64,000 nucleotides of DNA, taken from the NCBI RefSeq assembly GCF_902706095.1, contig NZ_CACSJP010000003.1:186001-250000 (forward strand). Reading direction: 5' to 3'. Under the pieces are notes generated by a model. The model had not been told where the DNA came from. It was given only the letters and a program-made list of their open reading frames with translations, and searched no databases. This document shows, piece by piece, positions 1 to 8,526 of the stretch. The stretch comes from Rhizobium sp. 18065. Its GTDB lineage: Bacteria > Pseudomonadota > Alphaproteobacteria > Rhizobiales > Rhizobiaceae. Position 1 is the stretch's first letter, and the number at the start of each line of letters is the position of its first letter. Made by a program: the position numbers and the translations under genes.

Positions 1-2570
1 ACGAAGGAGAAGGTGGAGCCCAGCATGCCGCCGAAGGCCATCTTTTTTTCGGCAAGGCCACCGACCCAGAGATCAACGTCGTTGAGGCCGCCGAGGCCGG
101 CCGCGTAGGTGCCGGTGCCGTTGAGGAACGCCTGCCGGTCCACTTCATCGAGCGAAGCGTTGCCGAAGACGAGGTTCATGGCCGCATCGCGCTTGGCATC
201 GGCAGTCGTGGCCGAGGTAATCGTCGAATGCGTGCCATAGGCGGCAATGAAGTTGACGATCGAGGCCGAGTTCTTCAGGTTCATCCCGAAGTCGATCCAG
301 TTCTTGTACGGATCGAGCTGGGTATCGCCATTGGCGATTTCCTTGAACTGCGCACGTGCAGCATTGAGGCTCGGAATGCCTGTCTCCCGGCCGCGAGCGA
401 TGTTGAGCGCGGGAAGGTCAAGGGGGATGCCGACCAGATGATTACGCAGGACGTCGGTGACGTATTCGTCGATCTCGTTGCCGATTTGGCCCGTCATGCC
501 GCGAATGACGGCACCTGCCCCCTGCTCGGCGGTGATGGTCCCCGGCGCGTAGGCGAGCGGATTGAGGAAGGCATCGAAAAGGTCCATCGATGAACCGACG
601 CCGTTGGCGTCGATGCTGTCGACGGTTTCGTTCAGCATCGAGTGGCCGAAGCGATAGACCACATGGGCGAACTCGGCGAAGATTGACGGATCGATGTCCA
701 TCGACGGGTTGAACACGAAGAGGTCGATGTCTGGTTGGATTTTCCGGGCGAATTCCTCGAACACCAGATGCTGATACTGCATTTCGGTGGTGAAACGTGC
801 GGCCTGGAACAGGCGCTCACCGTCCCAATTCAACGTGCCAAGGTTCTGGGGCAGGGACTGAACATCCGTTGCGAGCCACTCGTTTAGGAAGGCGAGATCG
901 CCCGCCTGGGCGGCTTCGATCGCGCGCTCCTTGACCTGCTCCACCGTCTTGTTGTGTTCGGAGTGGAAGATGTGGTGAACGGCGGTCAGGCCGATGTTTT
1001 CATTGCCGCGACCGTCGCCGGTGATGAAATGGGCGTCGAGCAGTTCGTTGTCGTAGGTAGTCGCCTGTCCGAAATTGTTGAGGGGAATCGCATTGCCCGC
1101 GTCCGTGTCGGCATCAGCCGTTTTCAGAATAGCGGCGGTCGACGGATTGCGATCGTGATCAACGAGGCCGGGCACGGCATTGTGCGCGATATCGTCAAGG
1201 AAGGCGTGTCCTGTGAGGACGGCATTCGCAAGGCTGATCGGTGCGGCAGGATTGCCTTCGACGAGACCATTCGCGGTTATGAGTTGCGGGAACCCGTTCG
1301 TGCCTCGGATGAACTCGCCGTAAGCGTCCATCAGGAAGAGCGGAACGGTTCCGATATATTCGTCGGTGAGATCGATGCCGAGTACTGTCCTCGCTTGCGC
1401 CTTGACTTCGCCCCATGTGGCAATGCCTTTTGCACCTTCGAGCAAATGACCCGTCGCCATCGGCTTGCCAGCGCCGTCAAGGTCGTATTCCCGCAGGAAC
1501 AGTTGTTTCGAGGCCGTGGAGGAATAGGTTTGGTTCTGGTCGATGAAGGGTGTGGTGAAGTTGCGCGGCTCCAGAGGCGAGCGGGTGAGCACCATGTAAT
1601 TGGTAAAACTCCCTGGAACATAGAGTGGGTCATCGGGAGACAGCGGAATGTAAATCTTTTCGTTTCCACCCTTTTCCACGAGGTCGAGTCCGTGGTCAAA
1701 GAACTGGCCGAACAATGTGAACCAGGAATTGTAAGGCGCTGACAGACCTTCATCAGGGGCGACGTTTTCGATATGCACCGATGGGCCGTCGAAGGCGATG
1801 CCGTAGCGGCTTTCCAGACCTTCATAGGCTGGATCGGTCTCAGTGGCCGGACGGTCCGAAGCCAACACCTCCGTCACCTCCGCCGCAAGCACGGCGACGG
1901 TTTTCTGCTGGACTGCAGGAAGGAGGGCATTCTCTGCCTTGGCGTCATCCAGCGCCGCGGTGAACTCGGCGCGGATCGCGTTCACCGCCGCCATGATGTC
2001 GCCAGAATATCCAGACTGCAGGAGTGCGGTGTAGATCGCGGCCGGATTGGCCATCGTCTGATCGACGATCAGATTGGAGATGAGCCGCGGATCAGCATCG
2101 GCAACGGCCCCCCCGGGGGTGTAGGCGCTGTTGGATATTGTCGTGAAACTTGGACCAGCCTGGGAAAAGCCGGTAAGAAGTTGGAATGTGTCGCCGTCGG
2201 CAGCGCGCCAACCCTGCTCCAGCAACCGGACGAATGGCTGGTCGGCGGCGCCCCAGTCCTCCCGGCCCTCGCCCAGATTGTTGTAGCTGCCATCGACCGT
2301 GCGCAGCCCATAGGGCACGTGTTCGGCACTGATCGCGAGTGCCAGGCCCAGGTCCGTTACGGTCTGAGCTACATTCGCCACAAGGATACGCTGACCATCG
2401 CTGCCGACCGGAAAGCCCTCATTGTCCAGCGCATATGTATTCCCGGCGGGATCGACCCAAATTTCCTTGAGGCCTGCGGCGTAGTCGCCCGAATGAGCAA
2501 TGGAATTCGCTTCGGCGATCTTGATCTGTTTCAAGATGAAATCGAGGTCGTGCGTGTTCAGTTGAACCAT
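1..2570 (-). CDS. Animal-type haem peroxidase, 3' end beyond window
   Basis: About 856 residues are visible; the gene reads in from position 2570 and leaves the window at base 1 without a stop. The start is fixed by an in-frame stop (TGA at 2579-2577) just upstream. The family (peroxidase/cyclooxygenase superfamily) oxidises small substrates with H2O2. Visible landmarks: distal haem motif GQFFDHGLDLV with His293, a GDGRGNENIGLTAVH segment followed by FHSEHN, and the proximal-type HVVYRFGHSM (His636/His643). The first 290 residues match the N-terminal extension usual in rhizobial members (opening MVQLNTHDLDFILKQIKIAE). No Sec signal peptide is seen. Many rhizobial relatives carry C-terminal RTX repeats for type I export; that part is outside the window, so secretion is only inferred. 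The kinase gene at 2870 is divergent. Confidence 0.9.
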   Translation of the reverse strand, partial: MVQLNTHDLDFILKQIKIAEANSIAHSGDYAAGLKEIWVDPAGNTYALDNEGFPVGSDGQRILVANVAQTVTDLGLALAISAEHVPYGLRTVDGSYNNLGEGREDWGAADQPFVRLLEQGWRAADGDTFQLLTGFSQAGPSFTTISNSAYTPGGAVADADPRLISNLIVDQTMANPAAIYTALLQSGYSGDIMAAVNAIRAEFTAALDDAKAENALLPAVQQKTVAVLAAEVTEVLASDRPATETDPAYEGLESRYGIAFDGPSVHIENVAPDEGLSAPYNSWFTLFGQFFDHGLDLVEKGGNEKIYIPLSPDDPLYVPGSFTNYMVLTRSPLEPRNFTTPFIDQNQTYSSTASKQLFLREYDLDGAGKPMATGHLLEGAKGIATWGEVKAQARTVLGIDLTDEYIGTVPLFLMDAYGEFIRGTNGFPQLITANGLVEGNPAAPISLANAVLTGHAFLDDIAHNAVPGLVDHDRNPSTAAILKTADADTDAGNAIPLNNFGQATTYDNELLDAHFITGDGRGNENIGLTAVHHIFHSEHNKTVEQVKERAIEAAQAGDLAFLNEWLATDVQSLPQNLGTLNWDGERLFQAARFTTEMQYQHLVFEEFARKIQPDIDLFVFNPSMDIDPSIFAEFAHVVYRFGHSMLNETVDSIDANGVGSSMDLFDAFLNPLAYAPGTITAEQGAGAVIRGMTGQIGNEIDEYVTDVLRNHLVGIPLDLPALNIARGRETGIPSLNAARAQFKEIANGDTQLDPYKNWIDFGMNLKNSASIVNFIAAYGTHSTITSATTADAKRDAAMNLVFGNASLDEVDRQAFLNGTGTYAAGLGGLNDVDLWVGGLAEKKMAFGGMLGSTFSF

Positions 2571-2869
2571 CTGATATCAGGGGTTGGCACCCCGCCTCCC
2601 AGGTTGAATGTCCCGATGCGCCGCTTCGTCCCCCATGGACATCTGGAGCTGGCATCCCGTCATTAGCCTGCCAGAACCCCCCAGAATTCAAAGGGAGCTT
2701 GGTCCAACGATGATCGAGCGTAAGGTCGGAAAGATCTTCAGACCAAGGTATGAAGACTTCGGGACGTTCGTTGCTGTAGGAATTTGGCAAGAGCAGAGAT
2801 TTTGTATTTAATTTAAACAGTTTGGCCTAAAATGCCTGCTCTGTTCGAAGCTCGCGTTGAGGGGAAGAC
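2571..2869. promoter_or_regulatory. Divergent intergenic region, peroxidase and histidine kinase
   Basis: About 300 bp between two divergent genes, so it must hold both promoters. It has an AT-rich patch at roughly 2800-2822 (tttgtatttaatttaaacag). A short dyad GGGGT-tggc-ACCCC lies at 2580-2593, just upstream of the peroxidase start. No confident -35/-10 pair was found. Confidence 0.4.
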
Positions 2870-4324
2870 ATGCCTGGGACCGCGCGACGTGTACAAAATA
2901 CAGCCTTAGGGCCGCCAACAATGGCGCGGCAGCCGTCATGGTGTGCCAGGATGCTGGCTTCGATCGCCAACCTCTCCATTGCCAACCAGTTTCTGATCGC
3001 AGCTTCCGTTGTGGTCTTCGGGCTGATGGCCGCGGTCAGTTTCTACACTGCTTCGCAGGTCGAACAATCCGCCCTAAAGGCTGCGGGGTCCGCCGGGGCT
3101 GCACGTATGCAGACATCGATTGCGCCGCTGATCCGCCGTGGCGCGGGTGATGCCTTCCTTTTCGATGATCAGTTCCGCCGCGACATTAACTCTTTGGTGG
3201 GGCAGGGTCCCAAGGGCCAGCGGATCACCAATGTGAAGATCTGGCTGGCCGATGGAACAGCGGTGTTTTCGGTCAAGGCGGAGAATGCCGGCGGGGCCGT
3301 GATGTTTGATGAATTGAAGGCCGCACTGGCGGGGGAAACGATCGTCTCTCGCACAATCGAGGAGAAGCACGGGTATTCGCAGGTCGAGAAGGACGAAGCA
3401 CTTCTGGAGATCTATGCACCGCTTCTGATCAATGTCGACGGCAGGGTTATCTTGGCCGGCGAGATTTATCTGGAATCAAACATGCTCGAGGAACAGATCT
3501 CCCGTTCACGCGCGATTTCCATGATTGCGGTCTTCCTGGTCTCTGTCCCCATGCTTTCGTTGCTCTATTTGATCGTCCGTCGCAGTGGGAGAGTTATTGA
3601 CGAGCAGAGGCAGACCCTGCGCGAAAGTCTGCGCAATGCGATCGATCTGTCGATTGAAAACAACCGGCTGAGGGTCATGGCGGACAATGCGCGCGTCGAG
3701 GCGGGCAAGCTGAACGAGCGTATCCTCGATCAGATTGGCGCGGATCTGCACGATGGTTCGCTACAGGTTCTCACCTTGGTGAAGCTCAGGTTGAGCGACC
3801 TTCTGTCGGCTGATGACCTGCCACAAAGCACGCGAAGCGCGCTAGGCAAACTCCTGGATCTGGTGTCGATGACACTGGAGGAGTTGCGCAATCTTTCGGC
3901 CGGCTTGATCCTGCCGGAGCTCGAACATGTGTGTGTCCGCGAGGCCATCGAACTGGCGCTGAAGCGCTACTTCGAAATAACCGGCTGTGACGTAAGACTT
4001 GAGGTTGGCGATGATATCGATCTCAGGGTGCATGACCTGTCAATCTGCCTCTACCGCTTTGTGCTGGAAGGTCTGATGAACAGTTTTCGCCACGCACGAG
4101 GGAACCGCCAGATGGTTCGATGTGTGTTCATCCGCGGACGGCTTTATGTCAGCGTCGCCGATTTTGGTGCAAGGCAGGTACTGTCGTCTGCAAAGGAGGT
4201 TAATCGGGCGAGATTGGGCAAGGTCAGTCAGAAGAGACGCATTCGCTCCTTCGGTGGAAGGATGCGTTACTTTCCAAGGCCTACCGGCTCGATTGCTGTT
4301 GCAATTCTGCCGATCAATGTCTAG
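2870..4324 (+). CDS. Sensor histidine kinase, NarX/DegS (HisKA_3) type
   Basis: 484 residues. Membrane sensor kinase: first transmembrane segment at about 41-60, an extracytoplasmic region of about 155 residues, second segment at about 215-236, then a coiled linker, the HisKA_3 helix with the phospho-acceptor in ADLHDGSLQVL (His294), and a C-terminal HATPase domain (N-box-like EGLMNSFRHA). The ATPase glycine boxes are weak (VADFGAR, then SFGGRM), so the domain is divergent. The start at 2870 has a good ribosome site (gaggggaaga) and is preferred to the internal Met18. Its probable partner is the LuxR-type regulator on the other strand, whose 3' end overlaps this gene by 11 bp. The ligand is unknown. 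Confidence 0.85.
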   Translation: MPGTARRVQNTALGPPTMARQPSWCARMLASIANLSIANQFLIAASVVVFGLMAAVSFYTASQVEQSALKAAGSAGAARMQTSIAPLIRRGAGDAFLFDDQFRRDINSLVGQGPKGQRITNVKIWLADGTAVFSVKAENAGGAVMFDELKAALAGETIVSRTIEEKHGYSQVEKDEALLEIYAPLLINVDGRVILAGEIYLESNMLEEQISRSRAISMIAVFLVSVPMLSLLYLIVRRSGRVIDEQRQTLRESLRNAIDLSIENNRLRVMADNARVEAGKLNERILDQIGADLHDGSLQVLTLVKLRLSDLLSADDLPQSTRSALGKLLDLVSMTLEELRNLSAGLILPELEHVCVREAIELALKRYFEITGCDVRLEVGDDIDLRVHDLSICLYRFVLEGLMNSFRHARGNRQMVRCVFIRGRLYVSVADFGARQVLSSAKEVNRARLGKVSQKRRIRSFGGRMRYFPRPTGSIAVAILPINV

Positions 4325-5006
4325 GTCCGCCTGGCTGTGACAGCATTGGGTCTGATGTGCGATCACGTGGAACGGTCCGGTTTTTCACCGCAATCACCAA
4401 CTGCACCCGGTTGCGCACATTCAGCTTCTGCATGAGCGATGTCATGTAATGTTTGACCGTCTTTTCGCTGATGTTGATCGCTTGCCCGATTTCGCGGTTG
4501 GTTAGTCCCTTGAGCAAGCCACTGACGATCTGTTCTTCGCGGTGATGCAACCGCGTCGGCGAAGGCTGGTTGTTCCGACGCATCTGATCAGTCTTCATCG
4601 AGACGATCACCTTGGTGGCAAACCCGGGGGTCACATAGGTTTCACCCCGACAGGCAATCTTGATCGCCTCGTGCAGTTCCGAAGAGGAACTTCCTTTCAG
4701 CACATAGGCCGAAACCCCGGCTTCAAGAAGCTCGATCGCGGGTTGAATCATGTTGCTGGCAGTAAAAACTATTACCTTTGTTGCGGGAGAACTGGCCATG
4801 ATCTGCTCAATGGCAGCAAAGGTATCGCCTGGCATGGTCAGGTCCATCACGACTGCGTCCGGTGCAGTTTCTTCAACGATCCGCACGGCGTCGCAGGCAG
4901 AATGGCCCATCGCCACCACTTCAAGATCACTCTTTTCACTGTAGAGGCTGACAAGCCCCTCAAGCAAAACATGGTGGTCATCAATGAAGGCGACACGTAA
5001 TTTCAT
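4314..5006 (-). CDS. LuxR/NarL-family response regulator
   Basis: 230 residues from the start chosen at 5006 (MKLRVAFIDDHH); an in-frame start 15 codons upstream would add a tail absent from the family. The receiver domain has acidic D9/D10, phospho-acceptor Asp55 in VVMDLTMPG, and the conserved Lys in YVLKG. The C-terminal LuxR helix-turn-helix is complete (LTNREIGQAINISEKTVKHY). It most likely accepts phosphate from the neighbouring HisKA_3 kinase; such kinases and NarL-type regulators pair commonly. The genes are convergent with overlapping ends rather than in one operon, which is unusual for a cognate pair. Targets are unknown; the peroxidase is the nearest candidate. Confidence 0.88.
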   Translation of the reverse strand: MKLRVAFIDDHHVLLEGLVSLYSEKSDLEVVAMGHSACDAVRIVEETAPDAVVMDLTMPGDTFAAIEQIMASSPATKVIVFTASNMIQPAIELLEAGVSAYVLKGSSSSELHEAIKIACRGETYVTPGFATKVIVSMKTDQMRRNNQPSPTRLHHREEQIVSGLLKGLTNREIGQAINISEKTVKHYMTSLMQKLNVRNRVQLVIAVKNRTVPRDRTSDPMLSQPGGPRH

Positions 5007-5727
5007 AACGCAACCTGTCTGGTTTTTTCTATTGGTAGCGTTATTTCTCAATTAGATAAAGCTCATGGTAAAAGAGTGGTTAACTGCGGTTACGTTCGAA
5101 ATAGAAGAATACCACCCGAAAATGGTAGTGTGGAACGCGTGCTGCCTTGCCCCGTTTATGGGTTGCGGCGCAGGCAGACAAAGGCTGTTTATGGCATTGG
5201 TTTCGAAGTGTTAGCCACGAAAGAACGCGCCAACGAATTGATAATAAACAAAATTACCGTCAGGTGGCGATGCGTGCATTCTCGCAATGCTGCCAACACG
5301 CCATATTGGTTCACATCCTTAGGATATGATTTTTGACGGATGCGTTGCTTCCGGATGGGCCGCACACTGCATGGCCTCCCCACTCGGACGGCAGAATTTT
5401 GCGGTCCAGCGCAATAGCAATCTGTCTGAAGTGATATGCCAGTGGTACCATTATTGGAGGATATCCGGGATCGCCTTTGAAGGAGTGCCTGTATCGGATC
5501 ATTGATCCTTTGCGATCTGCTAGGCGCCTCACCGCGACGGTCAATGGGAAAGGGCAATCCGCTCCACTCGACAAATCGGGCACGAGATCGATAGATTGGC
5601 GCAGGTCATGTCGGGAGCGTGGCCCGGAGGCACATCAAATCGTTTGTCGACGTCTGGATTTGGAATCTTGTCCGCTCGTGTCCCGCCACGCGCGACACTT
5701 TGGCTGAAAAGATTGGTGACTACTGCG
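5007..5727. other. Long intergenic region before coxC, no gene recognised
   Basis: About 720 bp. Short open frames here resemble no protein I know. It should contain the response regulator promoter (leftward) and the coxC promoter (rightward). Small dyads TACCA-N8-TGGTA (5110-5127) and TGGTACCA (about 5444-5451) share a core that NarL-type regulators can recognise, but this is weak evidence. Confidence 0.4.
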
Positions 5728-6936
5728 ATGAATGAAATGGTGGCCTCTTTCAGCTACAGCCCAATCCTTGTCGCGCTTTCGGTTCTGGTGGCGATCCAGG
5801 CAAGTTATGTCGGTATCAGCCTTGCCCTTCTGATCCCCGGCGCATTTGCCAATCGGCGGCGCCTGCTGATCGCCGGATCGGCGACCACGCTCGCGGTCGG
5901 CATCTGGAGCATGCATTTCATCGGCATGCTGGCCGTCACGACATCCGTCGCGATCGACTACGCTGTCCTGCCGACGCTTCTGTCCTTCTTCGTCAGTGGT
6001 CTGGTCACTGGCATTGCCATCTATCTGGCAAGCCTGCGCTCGCAGCGTCTTTTGATTCTGGCGGCTTTTGCCATGGGGTTGGGCATTACCGCCATGCATT
6101 ATGTCGGCATGATTGCCATCCATTCCGTCGTGCATGTCAATCATGATCCGCTTTATGTGCTGGCAAGCGTCACGATCGCCATCGCGGCTTCGGGTCTTGC
6201 ACTCTGGCTGGCCTTTTCCGCCGACAGACGTCCGCCGCTTTTCCTCTGTGCCGCCGTGCTTGGCTGTGCGGTGTCGGGCATGCATTACATGGCGATGGCC
6301 GGTATGAGCCTACATCTGTCCGGTTCGCACGACGCGGTGGCCAAGTCTGTGATTTCAGGCGATATGCTGGCCATAATCGTCAGCGTCGTCGCCTGTACGA
6401 TTTCCGCAGTTTTCATGCTGGCGCTTATACCGTCCGAGACACAGGATGGGGCTGGAGATGCGGGATGGAGTACGGCGCATGCTTTGGTCTCCGCGGGCAT
6501 CGAGCCGGCGACAGGGGACGAATACGTCGGCGATGCGCGTGGTGCTGACGTGCCAGCCGTCGATGCGGCAATCGCACTTCTGCCTGTCGAGAAAAACGGC
6601 GCTCGCTTTCACATCGCACCCGATGAGATCGCCTCCGTTCATTCCAACGCCCACTACACCTATGTCTTCAATGGGCGCGACGATCTCTTCTGTCCCTTGT
6701 CGATTTCCGAGATCGCATCACGGCTTGGCGGCACACGCTTTTTTCGCACCCATCGCAGCTATATCGTTAATCTCGATTTCGTTGTGCGGGTCAAGAAGTC
6801 CGGGGATGCCGGTGTTGCCGAGCTGGACACACCCGTGCGCAGAACGGTCCCGGTCAGTCGCGCCCGGTTGGCTGCACTTCGTCAGGAACTGGCATTGCAA
6901 CAAGCGACCGCGCCGACCGATTTGTCCAACGCTTAG
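5728..6936 (+). CDS. coxC: MHYT-LytTR membrane transcription regulator, CoxC-like
   Basis: 402 residues from the ATG at 5728, where the hydrophobic MHYT region begins; upstream in-frame starts would add an atypical tail, and the ribosome site is weak. The N-terminal half is an integral-membrane MHYT domain with three signature repeats (MHFIGM at Met62, MHYVGM at Met123, MHYMAM at Met185), proposed to bind a metal and sense diatomic gases. The C-terminal LytTR DNA-binding domain spans about 291-385 (FFRTHRSYIVNLDFV). This architecture is that of CoxC and CoxH of Oligotropha, and coxC sits directly before coxM there as here. Inference: it activates the downstream CO dehydrogenase operon in response to CO or O2. 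Three direct repeats between it and coxM are candidate binding sites. Confidence 0.85.
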   Translation: MNEMVASFSYSPILVALSVLVAIQASYVGISLALLIPGAFANRRRLLIAGSATTLAVGIWSMHFIGMLAVTTSVAIDYAVLPTLLSFFVSGLVTGIAIYLASLRSQRLLILAAFAMGLGITAMHYVGMIAIHSVVHVNHDPLYVLASVTIAIAASGLALWLAFSADRRPPLFLCAAVLGCAVSGMHYMAMAGMSLHLSGSHDAVAKSVISGDMLAIIVSVVACTISAVFMLALIPSETQDGAGDAGWSTAHALVSAGIEPATGDEYVGDARGADVPAVDAAIALLPVEKNGARFHIAPDEIASVHSNAHYTYVFNGRDDLFCPLSISEIASRLGGTRFFRTHRSYIVNLDFVVRVKKSGDAGVAELDTPVRRTVPVSRARLAALRQELALQQATAPTDLSNA

Positions 6937-6951
6937 GTCAGCCCCTCTGTC

Positions 6952-7001
6952 GCAGTTCGTGCAGGCTGCACCGCATTTCGTGCATTTGCAGGCATTTGGT
7001 G
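6952..7001 (+). promoter_or_regulatory. Three direct repeats upstream of coxM, candidate LytTR site
   Basis: GCAGTTCGTG (6952), GCATTTCGTG (6973) and GCATTTGGTG (6992) are three same-direction copies at 21 and 19 bp, about two helical turns. Each contains TTnnnG (6956, 6977, 6996). LytTR regulators bind tandem direct repeats of about this spacing, and the CO sensor RcoM is remembered to use three TTnnnG repeats. The array lies about 150-200 bp before the coxM start, right after coxC. Confidence 0.6.
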
Positions 7002-7148
7002 TGCTTGCTCTTGTGTCTACGCATCAATCTCCGCCTCCTTCTATCACCCGACACCGTGCCTGAGGAGACGCGGTGGTTGCTAGGGCGCAGGGCGCCATTG
7101 TCTGGTCGGGTAGCGTGCCGCGAGACGTGCTTTGGGAGGAGCGCAATT

Positions 7149-8015
7149 ATGATTCCAGGAAGCTTTGATTACCATCGACCAACGACGATCGTCGCTGCGG
7201 TCGCGCTGCTCACCGAGCTTGGTGAAGATGCCCGTCCGCTGGCGGGTGGCCACAGCCTTATCCCTTTGATGAAGACGCGTCTCGCCGCGCCCGAACATCT
7301 GATTGACCTCGGCGGCATCGAAGGACTGAATGTCGTTGAACTGGACGGCGATGAGATTGTCATCGGCGCGATGACCACCCAGCATGCTTTGATCTCGTCG
7401 CCGCTTCTGGCCGAACTCCTGCCGATCGTTCGGGAAACGGCACTGATGATTGCCGACCCGCAGATCCGCTACAAAGGTACGATCGGCGGCAATTGTGCCA
7501 ATGGTGATCCGGGCAATGACATGCCGGCGCTGATGCAATGTCTGAACGCCCGTTACGCGCTGACGGGTGTGACGGGAACGCGGGACGTAAGTGCGCGCAG
7601 CTTCTACCTGGGCGCCTATGAGACCGCTTTGGCTGCAGGTGAAGTCCTGACATCCGTGCGCATTCCCATCCCCCCGGCTGGTCATGGTTACGCTTATGAA
7701 AAACTCAAGCGTAAGGTTGGAGACTATGCGACAGCCGCGGCTGCAGTGATTGTCACCATGGCTGCCGGTACCTGCACCAGTGCCTCCGTCGGCCTGACAA
7801 ATGTGTCCGAAACGCCGCTCTGGGCCGCCGAATCGGGCTTGATACTGACCGGCAGCGCGCTTGATGCCGCAACCATCGACCGTGCTGTAGCTGCTGCCGA
7901 GGCGATTACCAATCCCGCATCGGACATGCGCGGGCCATCCGAATATCGCACCAAGATGGCCGGCGTCATGCTGCGCCGCGCACTTGAACGGGCTCGCGCC
8001 CGTGCCACGGCCTGA
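7149..8015 (+). CDS. coxM: CO dehydrogenase medium subunit (FAD)
   Basis: 288 residues. Flavoprotein subunit that passes electrons from the two [2Fe-2S] clusters of CoxS to FAD and on to the quinone pool. The start at 7149 has an excellent ribosome site (gggaggag). Two FAD-binding loops are present, AGGHS at 32-36 and TIGGN at 111-115, at the same residue numbers as in Oligotropha CoxM, and the opening [11 protein letters not shown] is characteristic. First gene of a tight operon (coxS follows after 10 bp). The length equals the remembered length of the reference protein. A homologous FAD subunit of another molybdenum hydroxylase is excluded by the neighbouring form I CoxL. Confidence 0.95.
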   Translation: MIPGSFDYHRPTTIVAAVALLTELGEDARPLAGGHSLIPLMKTRLAAPEHLIDLGGIEGLNVVELDGDEIVIGAMTTQHALISSPLLAELLPIVRETALMIADPQIRYKGTIGGNCANGDPGNDMPALMQCLNARYALTGVTGTRDVSARSFYLGAYETALAAGEVLTSVRIPIPPAGHGYAYEKLKRKVGDYATAAAAVIVTMAAGTCTSASVGLTNVSETPLWAAESGLILTGSALDAATIDRAVAAAEAITNPASDMRGPSEYRTKMAGVMLRRALERARARATA

Positions 8016-8025
8016 GGGGGAAACG

Positions 8026-8526
8026 ATGACCAAATCGCATATCAAAGTTACCATCAACGGCAAGACTGTCGAAGCGCTGGTCGAGCCGCGCACCTTGCTG
8101 ATCCATTTTCTGCGCGAGCAGCAGAACCTCACCGGCGCCCATATCGGCTGTGACACAGGCCATTGCGGTGCCTGCACGGTCGACATTGACGACATGTCGG
8201 TGAAGAGTTGCATGACATTTGCCGTACAGGCCAACGGCGCCTCGATCACCACGATCGAGGGTGTTGCCAATGCGGACGGCACGCTGAGCGCCCTGCAGGA
8301 AGGGTTTCGCATGATGCATGGCCTGCAATGCGGCTATTGCACGCCGGGCATGATCTTGCGGGCGCACCGCCTGCTGCAGGAAAATGCCAATCCGACCGAA
8401 GATGAAATCCGTCACGGCATATCCGGCAATCTCTGTCGCTGCACCGGTTACGTGAATATCGTCAAAGCCATCCAGTACGCGGCGGCCAAGATCAACGGGA
8501 CACCTTACCTGGAGGCTGCGGAATGA
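8026..8526 (+). CDS. coxS: CO dehydrogenase small subunit (two [2Fe-2S])
   Basis: 166 residues. Iron-sulfur subunit carrying electrons from the Mo-Cu site of CoxL to FAD in CoxM. Both clusters are fully ligated: the plant-ferredoxin-type cluster by Cys42, Cys47, Cys50 and Cys62, and the alpha-helical cluster by Cys102, Cys105, Cys137 and Cys139. Ribosome site gggggaaacg precedes the ATG at 8026. The stop overlaps the coxL start by four bases (ATGA), suggesting translational coupling and equal dosage. Confidence 0.96.
   Translation: MTKSHIKVTINGKTVEALVEPRTLLIHFLREQQNLTGAHIGCDTGHCGACTVDIDDMSVKSCMTFAVQANGASITTIEGVANADGTLSALQEGFRMMHGLQCGYCTPGMILRAHRLLQENANPTEDEIRHGISGNLCRCTGYVNIVKAIQYAAAKINGTPYLEAAE

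Noticed and set aside
954..2666. Two rightward open frames of 262 and 297 codons opposite the peroxidase
   Set aside because: They are antisense to a frame with clear haem peroxidase motifs continuing to the window edge, and their translations resemble no known protein.
5076..5336. 86-codon rightward frame between the response regulator and coxC
   Set aside because: No ribosome site, no recognisable domain, composition unlike neighbouring genes; treated as non-coding.
7100..8312. Long leftward open frames across coxM and coxS
   Set aside because: Mirror frames of high-GC genes; the rightward proteins have all cofactor motifs.
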